DNA of 64,000 nucleotides, from positions 24,822,750 through 24,886,749 of the forward strand of contig NC_062215.1 of NCBI RefSeq assembly GCF_902686445.1. Reading direction: 5' to 3'. Below are positions 32,429 through 43,500 of this stretch, one piece after another. Positions within the stretch are counted from its first letter, which is position 1; every line of letters starts with the position of its first letter. Both the position numbers and the translations under genes were made by a program. The stretch is from Sciurus carolinensis (taxonomy: Eukaryota > Chordata > Mammalia > Rodentia > Sciuridae). The notes under the pieces are model-generated. The model searched no databases and was not told the DNA's origin. It saw only the letters and a list, made by a program, of their open reading frames with translations.

Positions 32429-33544
32429 GTGAGTCCCTGAAGTGAAAGGGGGCAGTTGGGCCCTCGGGTTCCCCAAATTCAGACTTCCAGCCCCGAGAAA
32501 GGACACGGACGGGTAGAGGTGCGGCCAGTTTCAGATTTCACCTCACGCCACTTCCTAAGGTGATCAGCCGTGGGAGTTAGACCCCGGAGGCCTTGGCGCT
32601 CCTTCCGCGGCCTTGGAGGGTGAAGGGGCAGTTTTCTCCTGAGGAGGGCCGGGCGGCCTGTTTGTGGTCGCTGACAGGAGCGAGGGTCGTGACGCGGCGG
32701 CCGCCCTCGGTGTCCTGGCGTCATGCCTCCTCCCAGCGCCTCCTGCGGGTTCGTAATCCTCCGCCTCGCTTCGACGTCGCGCGGACGGCTGTCGGGCGCA
32801 GGCGGGGCCCCACCGCGTCACCCCGGACAAGTTACTTTTCCTTAGGCCTCAGTTTCCCCCTCTACGAATAGGTTGCATACCTGACCCCCCGGCTCGCATT
32901 TTATTCGAGGCAGCCGAGAAGAAAAAGGAGGTGTGGTGCCACCGACGTCACCGCTGCTCTTCCGTTGCCCCTCCCCATCGCCATTAGCCCGAATTAGTGT
33001 GGGGACTAATGTTCCCACTCCCGTATGATTTCAGCCCCACCCGGACTTGTTAACTTGTTTCTGTTAGCTTTTTCCTATCGCTTGGATTCTTTGCTACAGA
33101 TGCGGGCCAACAAGTGGCCATGGGTGGAGCTGAATAGAATAATATGGAAGATACAACTCATCTCTTAGGGGTTGCCCAAACTATATGAAACAATGGACGT
33201 GATGCGGTAGATCTTTGTCACTTACAGAGAACACATGATTTAGTAGTAGCCGGATGGATCAGTTTCCCAGATAATTTCAGGGGACTTTGAAACTCTACCC
33301 TTTGGCAGACTTGACAGTTGTAAAGTGGAAAGAACCTTTAAAAGGGTTGGTCAGTAATCCTGAGTTAATTGGAACTAACAAGTTGTACTCTTCAAATCAC
33401 ATTGTACATCTGGGCTCTTTGAAAAATGTGGTGGCACTTGCTGACATAGTGTTATGCTCCCTGTTTTCTTAGATCAAAGTTAAAATGAACTTTCACTTCC
33501 TTTTTCTTTCACTTAGGGTCATCATTCTAGCCGTAAACTTCCTT

Positions 33545-33720
33545 AGACATTTTCTAGCATGATCCCTGCATTTTACTGATAAGGAAACAGAAGCCTAAAA
33601 GTAGGTAGTGTGACCTGGCCAAGATCTCAGCCTAGTTATTGGTAGGACAAAGACAGGAACCCAGGTCCCTTGGCTGGTGGCCTAGTCCCCTTTCCACTAC
33701 TCTTCAAACATTGTATCTGC
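33545..33720 (-). repeat. MIR element
   Basis: TTTACTGATAAGGAAACAGA, GTGACCTGGCCAAGATCTCA and CCCAGGTCCCTTGGCTGG form a long reversed MIR. Confidence 0.75.
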
Positions 33721-33953
33721 CCATATCACTATTGACATGACAGAGCAGAGTTATTCATTTCAAGAAAAAAGTGGGCAAACTAAGATTTTCACAGATTTTT
33801 TCTGATTGCCTGCATCCCAGAACTATTTTTCTATGCTTTCCCTAGTACTGCTGGCACTATGGTTGATATGGTATGTGGAATAAGGGCTTGCTTAGAATAA
33901 GCTGAACTGCCAATTCATACAGTTGTCAATGAGTAGTCTTAAAGGCCTTTGAG

Positions 33954-34055
33954 GGCTGGGGATATAGCTCACTTGGTAGAGTGCTGGCCTCACAAGCACA
34001 AGGCCCTGGATTCAATCCCCAGCACCACCAAAAGAAAAAGAAAGAAAGAAAGGGC
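33954..34055 (+). repeat. ID SINE, near consensus
   Basis: GGGCTGGGGATATAGCTCAC, TTGGTAGAGTGCTGGCCTCA, AAGGCCCTGGATTCAATCCC and an AAAGAAAG tail are present. Confidence 0.92.
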
Positions 34056-34515
34056 CTTTGGGTTCTAAGGCACTTTTAAAACATTTTAGGTAAGGAACTA
34101 AAATGAACTTGGGAAATTTGAACTAGAGCAAGTGGCTCAGTAATCTGAACCACAGCGATTTCTGGTTTTGCTTTTCCTACCTATCTCAGGGCCACATACT
34201 ACCAGTGTTCACTGAGGTTAGTTATATGTATGTATCTACCATGTCAGGGAGAAATGGGATTCAAATCGGTTCATTCATTTTGCTAATTGCTATTAGCTCT
34301 AGAAAGTAAGCATAAGGATGAAGGAATTAGATTAAATGTAGATTTGACTTTTATAAATCTTTATTTTTACTGTTCCCAAATGAAGAATAGATTTGCATGT
34401 GTTGGCTATAGAAGTGTTTGATTTCCTTTTGTGAGCTAATCCAGAGAAGCTACCTATGTAGCTATATTTCTCTTGACACATGCCCCCCACTGGGATAAAA
34501 GAATAATATAAATGT

Positions 34516-34697
34516 TGGGCTGGGCAACATGGTGCACACCTGTAATCCCAGCAACTCAGGAGGCTGAGGTAGGAGGATGGTAAGTCTGAAGCTACCATTG
34601 GCAATCAAGTGAGACCCTATCTCAAAAAATATAGAGGGCTGGGATAAAGCTTAGCGGTAAAGTGCCCCTGGGTTCAATCTCAGTACCACAAAAAAAA
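34516..34697 (+). repeat. Composite B1-ID SINE
   Basis: CACCTGTAATCCCAGCAACT, GGAGGCTGAGGTAGGAGGAT and then an ID half with GGTTCAATCTCAGTACC. Confidence 0.9.
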
Positions 34698-35528
34698 GGG
34701 GGGAGGTGTTGGGCATTTAAAATTATTTTTCTGCTAAAAAGCATATCAATGTAGTTTGCAGATTCACTCAGAAAGAGCAGAAGTAGAACTATTGTTGCCT
34801 TGCTTCAGGATAAAAGGATCTATACCCTCATGGAACAGTCCTGGGAGTAGTATATTAGGCTTAAAAAGCTCATTAGATGAAAATATGTCATGTTTTCTTA
34901 GGAGTCAGTTCAGGGGACTTGCTTTAAAATACATTCCTATTATTGCCAGCTCCCCTGAGGACCCTAATCCTTTTGGAAACCAAATTGGAGGGGGGTGGGG
35001 AAAGGAAAGCCAAGTAAAGTGCCTCTGATAGTTTGTAGCATCTCTGTATTATTGTCTCATGCTTGATGTTTTTGTTTTTAAAAATGATTATTCGTTTTTC
35101 CTGGTCACTTCTTCTGTGACCAATCTAATTTGGAAGTAGGGGTAAGGAATTGGGTAGAATACCATTACACATTTCTAGGGGACCTAATGCATCCTACTGC
35201 TTTTTCATGACTCAGTAGCTGTCAGGGCTTCTAAATTTAACTTTTGCTCTTCTTATATTTCTTCTCCTTTGCCTCTATTAATTATCGCCAGAATTAGAAG
35301 TGGATGGTAGAAAGGTTCTACAGTGAGAAGAATGATTAATGGAGGGGAAGTTGATGTGTAAATCATTCCAATTTTCCTTCTATATCCTTCCTTCAGTGCC
35401 CCCTCCATAAACACTCATCTCTAAACTACTTTGTCAGAAAGGTCATTTCCCAAGCAGTTGTTGGAGCCCATTAGTCCAGGGAATTTTGTCACCGGGAGAA
35501 AGGAAGGGTTTTAGGAATCACTGATTTT

Positions 35529-35574
35529 AAGAATCGGCAGGAAAAAAAAAAAAAAAAAAAAAAAGAATCGGCAG
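35529..35574 (+). mobile_element. Poly(A)-only insertion with target-site duplication
   Basis: AAGAATCGGCAG occurs at 35529-35540 and again at 35563-35574. Between them are one G and a run of A residues, some of which overlap the second copy. The structure is that of an extremely 5'-truncated retroposon. Confidence 0.85.
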
Positions 35575-35736
35575 ATACCTTCCTTCCAGGAAAAGTTGCA
35601 GTCCTTCCTCCCGGACCCAGTTCAGATTGGTATAGTTATGTTTGAGGTTTGCTAAGTGCTGTCCTAAACTTTGGTAAAGGAGAGAAGGGAAGCCAGTCTT
35701 GGCCAAGGAGAATTTCAAGATTGGTTGAAATCTAAA

Positions 35737-35980
35737 CTGGGTACAGTGGCATGTTCCTAAAATCCCAGCTAATGGGGAGGTGGGGACATTACAAGTCAAG
35801 GCCAACCTGAGCAACTTAGCAAGACCTTGTCTTGAAACAAAAATTTAAAAAGTTAGGGGACTGGGGTTGTAGCTCATGGTAGAGCGCTTGCCTGACATGT
35901 GTGAGGCCCTGGGTTCGATACTCAGCACTGCATATAAATAAACAAAATTAAAAAGATCCATTGAAACTAAAAAAAAAAAA
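35737..35980 (+). repeat. Composite B1-ID SINE with extended tail
   Basis: A diverged B1 half is followed by a well-kept ID (GTAGCTCATGGTAGAGCGCT, CCTGGGTTCGATACTCAGCA) and the extension AAAAAGATCCATTGAAAC. Confidence 0.88.
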
Positions 35981-36275
35981 GTTAAAAAAAAAATAAATAA
36001 AAAGTTAAAAGAATGACTGAGTTCTGAATATCCTGAGTCCTGCTGGGAATACAATGAGATCTCTCAAATGGAAAACTTCTTGAAGTCTCTTACATTTTTG
36101 ATAAGCACAGGACCAAAGCTATTGGTTTTTCCAGACAGACTGATTGTTTTAAAATGAATGAAAGGCGGTGCACTCAAGCCTCAAAACATGAGCTCTGTAA
36201 TGTTATTTTATGTCTTAATACATGTATGCATGCCCTGTCCTTTCTTCAGAGTTCTGCTCATGAGCTACTCTTCCC

Positions 36276-36477
36276 CCCCCCCCCCCAGGGCCTGGGGATT
36301 GAACCCAAAGCTTTTAACCACTGAGCCACATCCCCAGCCCTTTTTATTTTGAGATAGGATCTTGGTAAATTGCTTAAGGCCTCCCTAAATTACTGAGGCT
36401 TACTTTGAACTTTTGATCCTCCTGTCTCAGCCTCCTGAGCCATTGGGATTATAGGGATGCACCACCACACCTGGCTC
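36276..36477 (-). repeat. Composite B1-ID SINE
   Basis: A C-run is followed by GGGGATTGAACCCAAAGC, then GCCTCCTGAGCCATTGGGAT. Confidence 0.9.
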
Positions 36478-36894
36478 ATGAGTTACTTTGGTGATTTTTC
36501 TGGTAAGTAAAGAGAGGCTGTAACAAGTCACCCTACCCATGGCTGGTCTTACCTTTTAGAGTAGCATCTATTTGTATAACAGCTTGCTGAAATTTGAGTG
36601 TGTGGAAGATGGGTAATGGAGTGTAAACTGGATGGATTCTTAAAGAAATCATATTGGTGCCTTTTGTTTTTTGGCACCATGCCACTTGAACCAGCCATGC
36701 CAGCTGAACCAGCCACACAGAGTTGACATTGCACACAGATATTTATCAGATCCTCACCCTATTTTAGACAGGAGAAAACTAAACTAAGAAACATCAACTT
36801 CCTCAAGTGTATTCAACAAATTAAGAGTAGGGCTTTAAAAAAAACCCTCAGCCCCATCACTTCTATTATTATTACTATTATTAATTACTTATTC

Positions 36895-36975
36895 TCTTTT
36901 TTGCAGTGCTAGGGATGGAACCCAGGACCTTGCAAATTGTAGGCAAGTGCTTTCTACCCAGAGCTACATTTCCAA
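36895..36975 (-). repeat. ID SINE
   Basis: Reversed ID: GCAGTGCTAGGGATGGAACC and GTAGGCAAGTGCTTTCTACC. Confidence 0.82.
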
Positions 36976-37705
36976 CCTACCCTTACCATTATTTACTTGC
37001 AAAGTTCCTTCTCTTTTTACTGTTTGATATGCATATCAATATGCATATCTTGTTCATTCATTTGTTCAACAAATACCTAATGATTACTTTGCATTAGGCA
37101 TTGTGTTATATACACAGTTATGATAGTGTCCTAAGGAAAAGAACTAGATATGAGGTACTTAAGTTAATTGAGGGGCAGGCCTTGGAAGTCACTCTTACCG
37201 GAGTGTTCTTCATGATCCACAGGCAAAGGACAAATTAAGTCATTTTATATGCTCAGATAAATTGGTGCTTCAGCTTAGGACAGAGGGAAGGAAATTTGCT
37301 GACCTCAGAGTGACTGGAGACTCTTAGGGAGAAAGAGTCTGTAAGCTGATAAACCTCCTTGCCCATCTTCCCATACCATCCAAGAGAAACCCTCATCACA
37401 CAGACAACAGCTTATTATAGGGGAAATAAGAGACCAGAATGGGATCCCACCCCCTCCACTTTGAAAATATGTTCTGAGGTTTGAGGTTGAGGATGTGCTA
37501 GACTGTGTCAAAAACCAGAAAGCCAGTGATTTCTCAGTTCTTTAGCTTAATCTCAAGAATAGTTCAGTGCCCCAAAGTCCCTTTGTCTTCTCTGTGGAAA
37601 AAACACAGACTTCTGGGAAGTTGGAGGAAGAGGCCTGGTTGCATGTATTTCAGAGTAAAACCAGGAAATAGGTAGGGTGGGCAGAGTTGGAAGAGTAATA
37701 ATGGT

Positions 37706-37799
37706 TTTTTTGTTTTTGTTTTTGTGGTACTGGGGATGGAACTCAGAGCCTTGTGCATGCTAGGCAAGCACTCTACCACTGAGCTGTGTCCCTAGCCCT
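37706..37799 (-). repeat. ID SINE
   Basis: Reversed ID: GTGGTACTGGGGATGGAACT and AAGCACTCTACCACTGAGCT. Confidence 0.92.
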
Positions 37800-38194
37800 A
37801 GTGGTTTGTTTTTTAGTTATTGTACTTATTTTAATTGTGTGCATGCCTGTATGTGTATATTATCTTCCAACATGTTCCAACAGCTGCGCTTATAAGGTAT
37901 CATTTAGTATTTGCATATGAACAGCTGCAATATTTTTTCCATTTCCTAGTAAAACCATAGGTTGAGAATCAGACTCATTCATGTTTGACTGACAGAAGCA
38001 TTTAGAAGACAGTACATGTGACTTGTTTGAGCACCAGGAAGCTTGAGGTGTCAACAATTCAGGCACTGGTTTCTTTTATGTAGTGTTTTTATCTCCAAAA
38101 TTTTCCTATCCTTGATCATATTTTATCTGTATACTGTGATCTAAAAAGGTGAAATATGGGTTACCTCCATTTTATAGAAAGGGATCCAAAGTCC

Positions 38195-38560
38195 CTTGCT
38201 TCTTCCAAACCTGGACTACATTTTGCTGCTTCTTTACTGTTACAAAGATTTCTTTGCTATTTCCTTTTCTTGGAATGCCCCCTTCATGATATAACCACTT
38301 GTCAAAATCCAAATCTTCCTTGAGGGCTTATGTAAGATTTTCATTACTTCCTGAAACTTTTCTTTGTTTTCATAAGGAGTTGCATCCCTTCTTTTGAACA
38401 ATAGCATTTTGCACTTCTTTTTAATTCATTTGGCAGTTAACTTATATACTCATTTAGCCTCTATATGGGATTGGGACCCTTTTGAGGGCAAGGTTGATGC
38501 CAGGAAAAAATTAAAATCCCTCCACAATCATAGTAATAATCATCAGCATCTGTTAAACCC
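38195..38560 (+). repeat. L2 3'-end fragment
   Basis: CTTGGAATGCCCCCTTCATG, AAATCTTCCTTGAGGGCTTA and TTACTTCCTGAAACTTTTCT follow the L2 3' end order. It is diverged. Confidence 0.55.
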
Positions 38561-38689
38561 TTTCTTTGTGCAGACTCTCTGTTAAATTCTTTATTCTATC
38601 AGTCAGCATGAGTCTACCTTGAAGTGTCTTGCTCAGTGACAGGCACTGATTTAAGGGCTGGACACTTTTTATTATTTCACTTAAACCTC

Positions 38690-38870
38690 ACAAAACAATA
38701 AAATTTGGGGTAAATGTTGTTATAGGTCTCCTTTTACAGATGAGGAAATAGTCACAGAGCCTAACTGATTAAGTAAATTGCCCGAATGTTATCCCTTAAC
38801 AAGGAGCAGAAAGTGTAATTTGAATATTACCATTCTGACTTCAGAACCCATGTTTGCTACTGCTGCATGT
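38690..38870 (-). repeat. MIR element
   Basis: TTTTACAGATGAGGAAATAG and TAAGTAAATTGCCCGAATGT form a reversed MIR core. Confidence 0.7.
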
Positions 38871-38934
38871 CACATAATCTCTTATTTCTGTCTTTGTTCT
38901 GATCCCATCCTCAGCCTAGCCTAGTCTCTTGTGT

Positions 38935-39075
38935 GTGTGTGATACTGGGAATTGAATTCAGGAGCGTTATATAACTGAGCTACAGCCCCAGTTCTTTTTT
39001 TTATTTTGGGACAAGGTCTCACAAAGTTGCCCAGTCTGACCTCAAACTTGTGATCCTCCTGCCTCAACCTTCTAA
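38935..39075 (-). repeat. Composite B1-ID SINE, truncated
   Basis: Reversed ID (GATACTGGGAATTGAATTCA) and B1 part (GGACAAGGTCTCACAAAGTT). Confidence 0.85.
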
Positions 39076-39273
39076 AACATACAGTGTCTTTTATATGGAA
39101 GGATCTGATAATTATAAATGGAATTGAATGAAGAAACTGAAATCTAGAGAGATTGACTTTAGGAAAGTCATAGGGCTTGATGGGATGAAAAATCTAAAAT
39201 CTAGGTCTTACAAGTTCCTTAGACTGTTTTCTCAGGTTGCCTTGTTTATTTAAGGGAAATAAAAGCAGCAGGG

Positions 39274-39687
39274 TCCAGGTGCAGTGGCCCACGCCTGTAA
39301 TCCCAGCAGCTCTAGAGGCTGGGGCAAGATGATCATGAGTTCAAAGCCAGTCTCAGCAACAGCAAAGCACTAAGCAACTCAGTGAGACCCTGTCTCTAAT
39401 AAAATACAAAATAGGGCTAGGGATGTGGCTTAGTGGTTGAGTGCCCCTGAGTTCAATCCCTGATACAAACAAACAAACAAATAAACAGGGTACCAGTGGC
39501 ACAACCCTGTAGTCCCAGTGACTCAGAAAGCTGAAGCAGGAGAATCGCAAATTCTAAGCCAGCCTCAGTAATTTAGTGAAGCCCTAAGCAACTTAGGGAA
39601 ACTCTCAGAATAAAATATAAAAAGGGATAGAGATGTGGCTCAGTGGTAGAGCACCCGAGTTCAATCTCCAGTCCCCCCACCACCACC

Positions 39688-39718
<31 letters not shown>

Positions 39719-40142
39719 AGAGGAGAAAGGGAAACAACTACCAACATCTAACTACCTGTAAGCAACAAGGGTACACCTATAATCTCAGTGACTTAGAAGG
39801 CTGAGTGAGACAAGAGGATTCCATGTTCGAGGCCAGCCTCAGCAATTTAGTCCTAAGCAACTTTATGAGACTCTTTCTCAAAATACAAAAAAACTTAAAA
39901 GGGGCTAGAGATATAGCTCAGTGGTAAAATGTCCCTGGAAACCCACTACCCACAAAAAAAGGGTATGTGAGGGCTAGGGATGGTCACGTACACCTGTAAT
40001 CTCAGCTACTTGGGAAGCTTAGGCAGGAGGTTCAGAAGTTGAAGTCCATTCTGGGCAAGACGCTGTCTCAAAAAAATATAAAGGGCTAGGGGTGTAGGTC
40101 AGTTGTAAAGTGCCCCCGGGATCTATCCCCAACATCAAAAAA
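39274..40142 (+). repeat. Run of four same-strand composite SINEs
   Basis: Copies lie at about 39274-39480, 39487-39697, 39762-39958 and 39969-40142. Each has the B1 half (GTAATC... or similar, GGCTGA/GGCAGG), a CTCAAAATA linker and an ID half. They are diverged from one another and separated by only 6-65 bases. The run ends about 260 bases before CALCOCO2 exon 2. Confidence 0.88.
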
Positions 40143-40399
40143 AATTTTTTAAAGTGTATGGTGATGCCTGTGGTGAAGAGGTCAAAAATATATTCTCTGA
40201 AAATTCTTAAAGAATGGGTAGTTATGGATGAGAAATGGCACGAAGTGAAACAGAAAGTAAATTGTGTGATTTCAATACTTGTCAAGAATTTCGCTTTTCC
40301 TGATAGCCTTGAACAGAATGTTCTTGGGTGAGAGCCCAGAAATCTCTGGCATTTCAGAAATCCTTTCTGAGCCTTACTCTATTCCATATCTCATTACAG

Positions 40400-40589
40400 G
40401 ACCCCCACCATGGAAAAAACAATAGAAGATCCCCCTACATCAGCTGTCTTGCTCGATCGTTGTCATTTCTCTCAGGTCATCTTTAATAGTGTGGAGAAGT
40501 TCTATGTCCCTGGAGGGGACATCACATGCTATTACACCTTCACCCAGCATTTCATCCCCCGTCGAAAGGACTGGATTGGTATCTTTAGA
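40400..40589 (+). CDS. CALCOCO2: CALCOCO2 exon 2 (start codon, SKICH domain)
   Basis: The acceptor TTACAG is followed by ten 5' UTR bases and ATG at 40410 in good Kozak context (CCACCATGG). It encodes MEKTIEDPPTSAVLLDRCHF and the first half of SKICH, ending RRKDWIGIFR|GTAAGT. Confidence 0.97.
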
Positions 40590-43500
40590 GTAAGTGTTTA
40601 ATTACTACCAAGTAATTGGGAACTAGAGGTGAATCTTCTGTTACCTGAGGATGTGACTCACTATATGTATTATAAGTACTTTGTATATCATGTCTGGCTA
40701 ATTTTAAAATCCTAAATTAAGTTCCCTAGTATTTCCCTATCACACTTCAATGTGTGCTGTGGAACTCAAAATTTTAATTACAAATTAAAATAACATGGGA
40801 GCTGGGCATAGTGGTGTACACCTGTAATCCCAGCAACTCAGGAGCCTGAGGCAGGAGGATTGCAAGTTCAAGACCATCCTCAGCAACTTAGTGAGGCCCT
40901 AAGCCACTTCATGAGACCTTGTCTTAAATTAAAAAATAAAAAGGACTGGGGTGTGACTCGGTGGTTAAGTGCCCCTGTGTTCAATCTCTAGTACTAAAAA
41001 AAATAAAAATAACATGGGAAACCCTACAATCCTCAAGCTTTATTATACTTTCAAAGACCAAATATAAATGCTTTTTTAATGATCCCATTTTGAAATATTC
41101 ATATATGATTTGTTTGATATGGGTGACCCCCTTATATAATTTTTGTGACTTTATTACTTTACCCATGCCTTATTTGGTACAAGTATTTAATTTGTTTTAA
41201 TATGAATATTAAAAATATGAAAAGGTTGAGAAGTTACCTGGTTTGATATCCAAAAAGTTTGTTCCTAAATTAGTGTGTCTTATTTCTTTCCAAGGACAAA
41301 AAGTTTATGAGCTCTCTCAGTGACCTCTTCCAATGTCTAATCATCCTGTCAGTTCAAGTCCCACTTTAATTTCTCATGTCTGTCTGTCTCTCTCTCACTC
41401 TCTCTTGCACACACACACACACACATACACATACATTCCCCATAATAGCACACACACACACATACATTCTCCATAATAACAAATCTTCCTATTTCCAGAG
41501 ATAGGAGATAAAGGTCAAATTTAAGTAATTTACATTACTAACTCCAACATCGGTGACCTTTGGTTTGACACTTCACTGTCATGTGCCTGTTTACCAGTGC
41601 TGTTCATCTGAAATCAGACACCATTTTTTTACTATAGTGTGAAGGAACTATGGCTTATTTACATCCCTCAGTGAATTCCTTTTCCTTAATTGTTTGGAAG
41701 ACCAAGACAAAATTGATATTTGGAGGTAGGGATAGTAAACAACCAACAGGACACTCATCAGACTAAGAGACATTCCAACACAGAAAATAGACACTCCAGA
41801 GTGTTTCCTGTCTTGGAAAGAAGATGGTAGCTGTTGTTTTTGTTTTCCATATGTAACAAAGCATATAGAGCAGTGTTATCCAATAGAACTTTCTGCTGTA
41901 TCTTTGTTATTCACTACAGTATGGCTATTAAGCACTTAAAATGTGACTAGTGTGACTAATTGGATTTTAAATTTTATTTGATTTTAAGTAATATAAGTTT
42001 AAACAGCTTTATGTGGTTAGTAGTTATTATATTGGATGGTGCAGGTATAAATAATTTTAAAAAACGAGAATGATTTAAAAATAACTTACCAGGCTCAATA
42101 ATGTAATATGTAATTTATTTTTTTTGTTGTAACATGTTTGTATTTCTTTCTTTCTTCCTTTCTTTTTTGAAGTGTATCCATTTTTTTATTTAATTTTTTA
42201 TTTGTTCTAATTTGTTGTACATGACAGTAGAATGCATTTATACATTTTGATAGATCATACATAAATGGAGTGTATTTCTTAGGCTGGTTATATTCCCCAA
42301 GCATTCAGCAACTGCCAGTGAGGACTTTATTATAAACCAAATGAAAATCTTATGCTATCCATTAATTTATTTATTTGCAGTATTGAGGATTAAACCCAGG
42401 AGCACTCTACCACTGAGTCACATCCCTAGCCCTTTTCATTTTTATTTTGAAGCAGGGTCTCGCTAAGTTACCCTAGGGCCTTGCTAAGTTGCTGAGGCTG
42501 GCTTTGAACTTGGAATGCTTCTGCCTCAGCCTCCTGAGCCAGTGGGATTACAGGTGTGCACTCATGCCTAGCCCTCCAATCCTCTTTGAGGCAGCCCAGG
42601 TCTAAACAATTCACAAGGTTGTGAGGTTTTGTTTTTTTGTTTTCCTGGTGCTTAGGATTGAACCCAGGGCCTAGTGCATGCTAGGAACGCACTTTATCAC
42701 TGAGCTACCTCCCCAGCCGTTCTTATGCTTTTTAAAACTGAATGTTTAAAAGTATTTTTTAAAAGCACATCTATATTTGGGATGCTTTGTGCATTTCAGA
42801 GGTATTACTCTACTTCAACAAAGAAGTAGTGGTTGCCAGGCAAAGTTGTACAGGTTTGTAATCCCAGAAACTCAGGAGGCTGAGGCAGAAGGATAACAAT
42901 TTCAAGGCCAACCTGGACCATTTAGTAAGACCCCCATCTCAAAATTTAAAAATAAAAAGGACTGGGGACTTAGTACAGTGCTAAAGTATACCTGGGTTCA
43001 ATCCCTAGTACCAATAGTAATGGTTAACACAAACAAGGGACTCAATACTTGTTGTCCATAAAGTTATTGACTTGAGCACCATCCTGGGGACACACTATGA
43101 GCTAGACCTTTGGATGTGCTCTAAATTAATCCTTACAGCACAGAAGCCCCTTGAGGTGGGTGATGGTATCTGTTATGCACTGATGAGTGAAATGAATCTC
43201 CTTGAGAGACGGTGACTCTCCAGGTCTCAAAGTAACAAAGTGGTAAAGCAAGTTTGTTTGATTCCCAAGTCTCTGCTTTTTCTTCTCTATTCTGCTGAAT
43301 TCCTTTGAACAATAGATGATGAATTAAAGAATCAAAGAGTTTACTGTAAAGCGTTGTCTTGTATCTTGCTTCCAAAGCTCTCCTTAGTGTTCTTTCACTG
43401 TAGCCTTAAACAGACTGTCACTCCTAACACTGGTAGTCCATGGCACCAAGTAGGCAAAAAAATTTTGTTTTTTTTTTTTTTAATGTGATGCTGAGGATTG

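Larger units (their letters stand above)
32220..32850 (+). promoter_or_regulatory. CALCOCO2: CpG island promoter of CALCOCO2
   Basis: This is a dense CpG region without a TATA box. It contains a run of overlapping GC boxes (Sp1-type, 32287-32304), a ZNF143/Staf-like site ACTACAAGTCCCAG (32263-32276) and a TGACGC CRE-like half-site in the following 20 bases. Exon 1 with its donor CTG|GTGAGT follows. The layout is typical of a broadly expressed housekeeping-type gene. Confidence 0.85.
32860..40399 (+). other. CALCOCO2: CALCOCO2 intron 1
   Basis: About 8 kb lie between noncoding exon 1 and the start-codon exon. It contains the SINEs, MIR and L2 pieces listed separately. One cryptic acceptor (TTTGCTACAG) near 33100 could define an extra 5' UTR exon, without further support. 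Confidence 0.7.
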
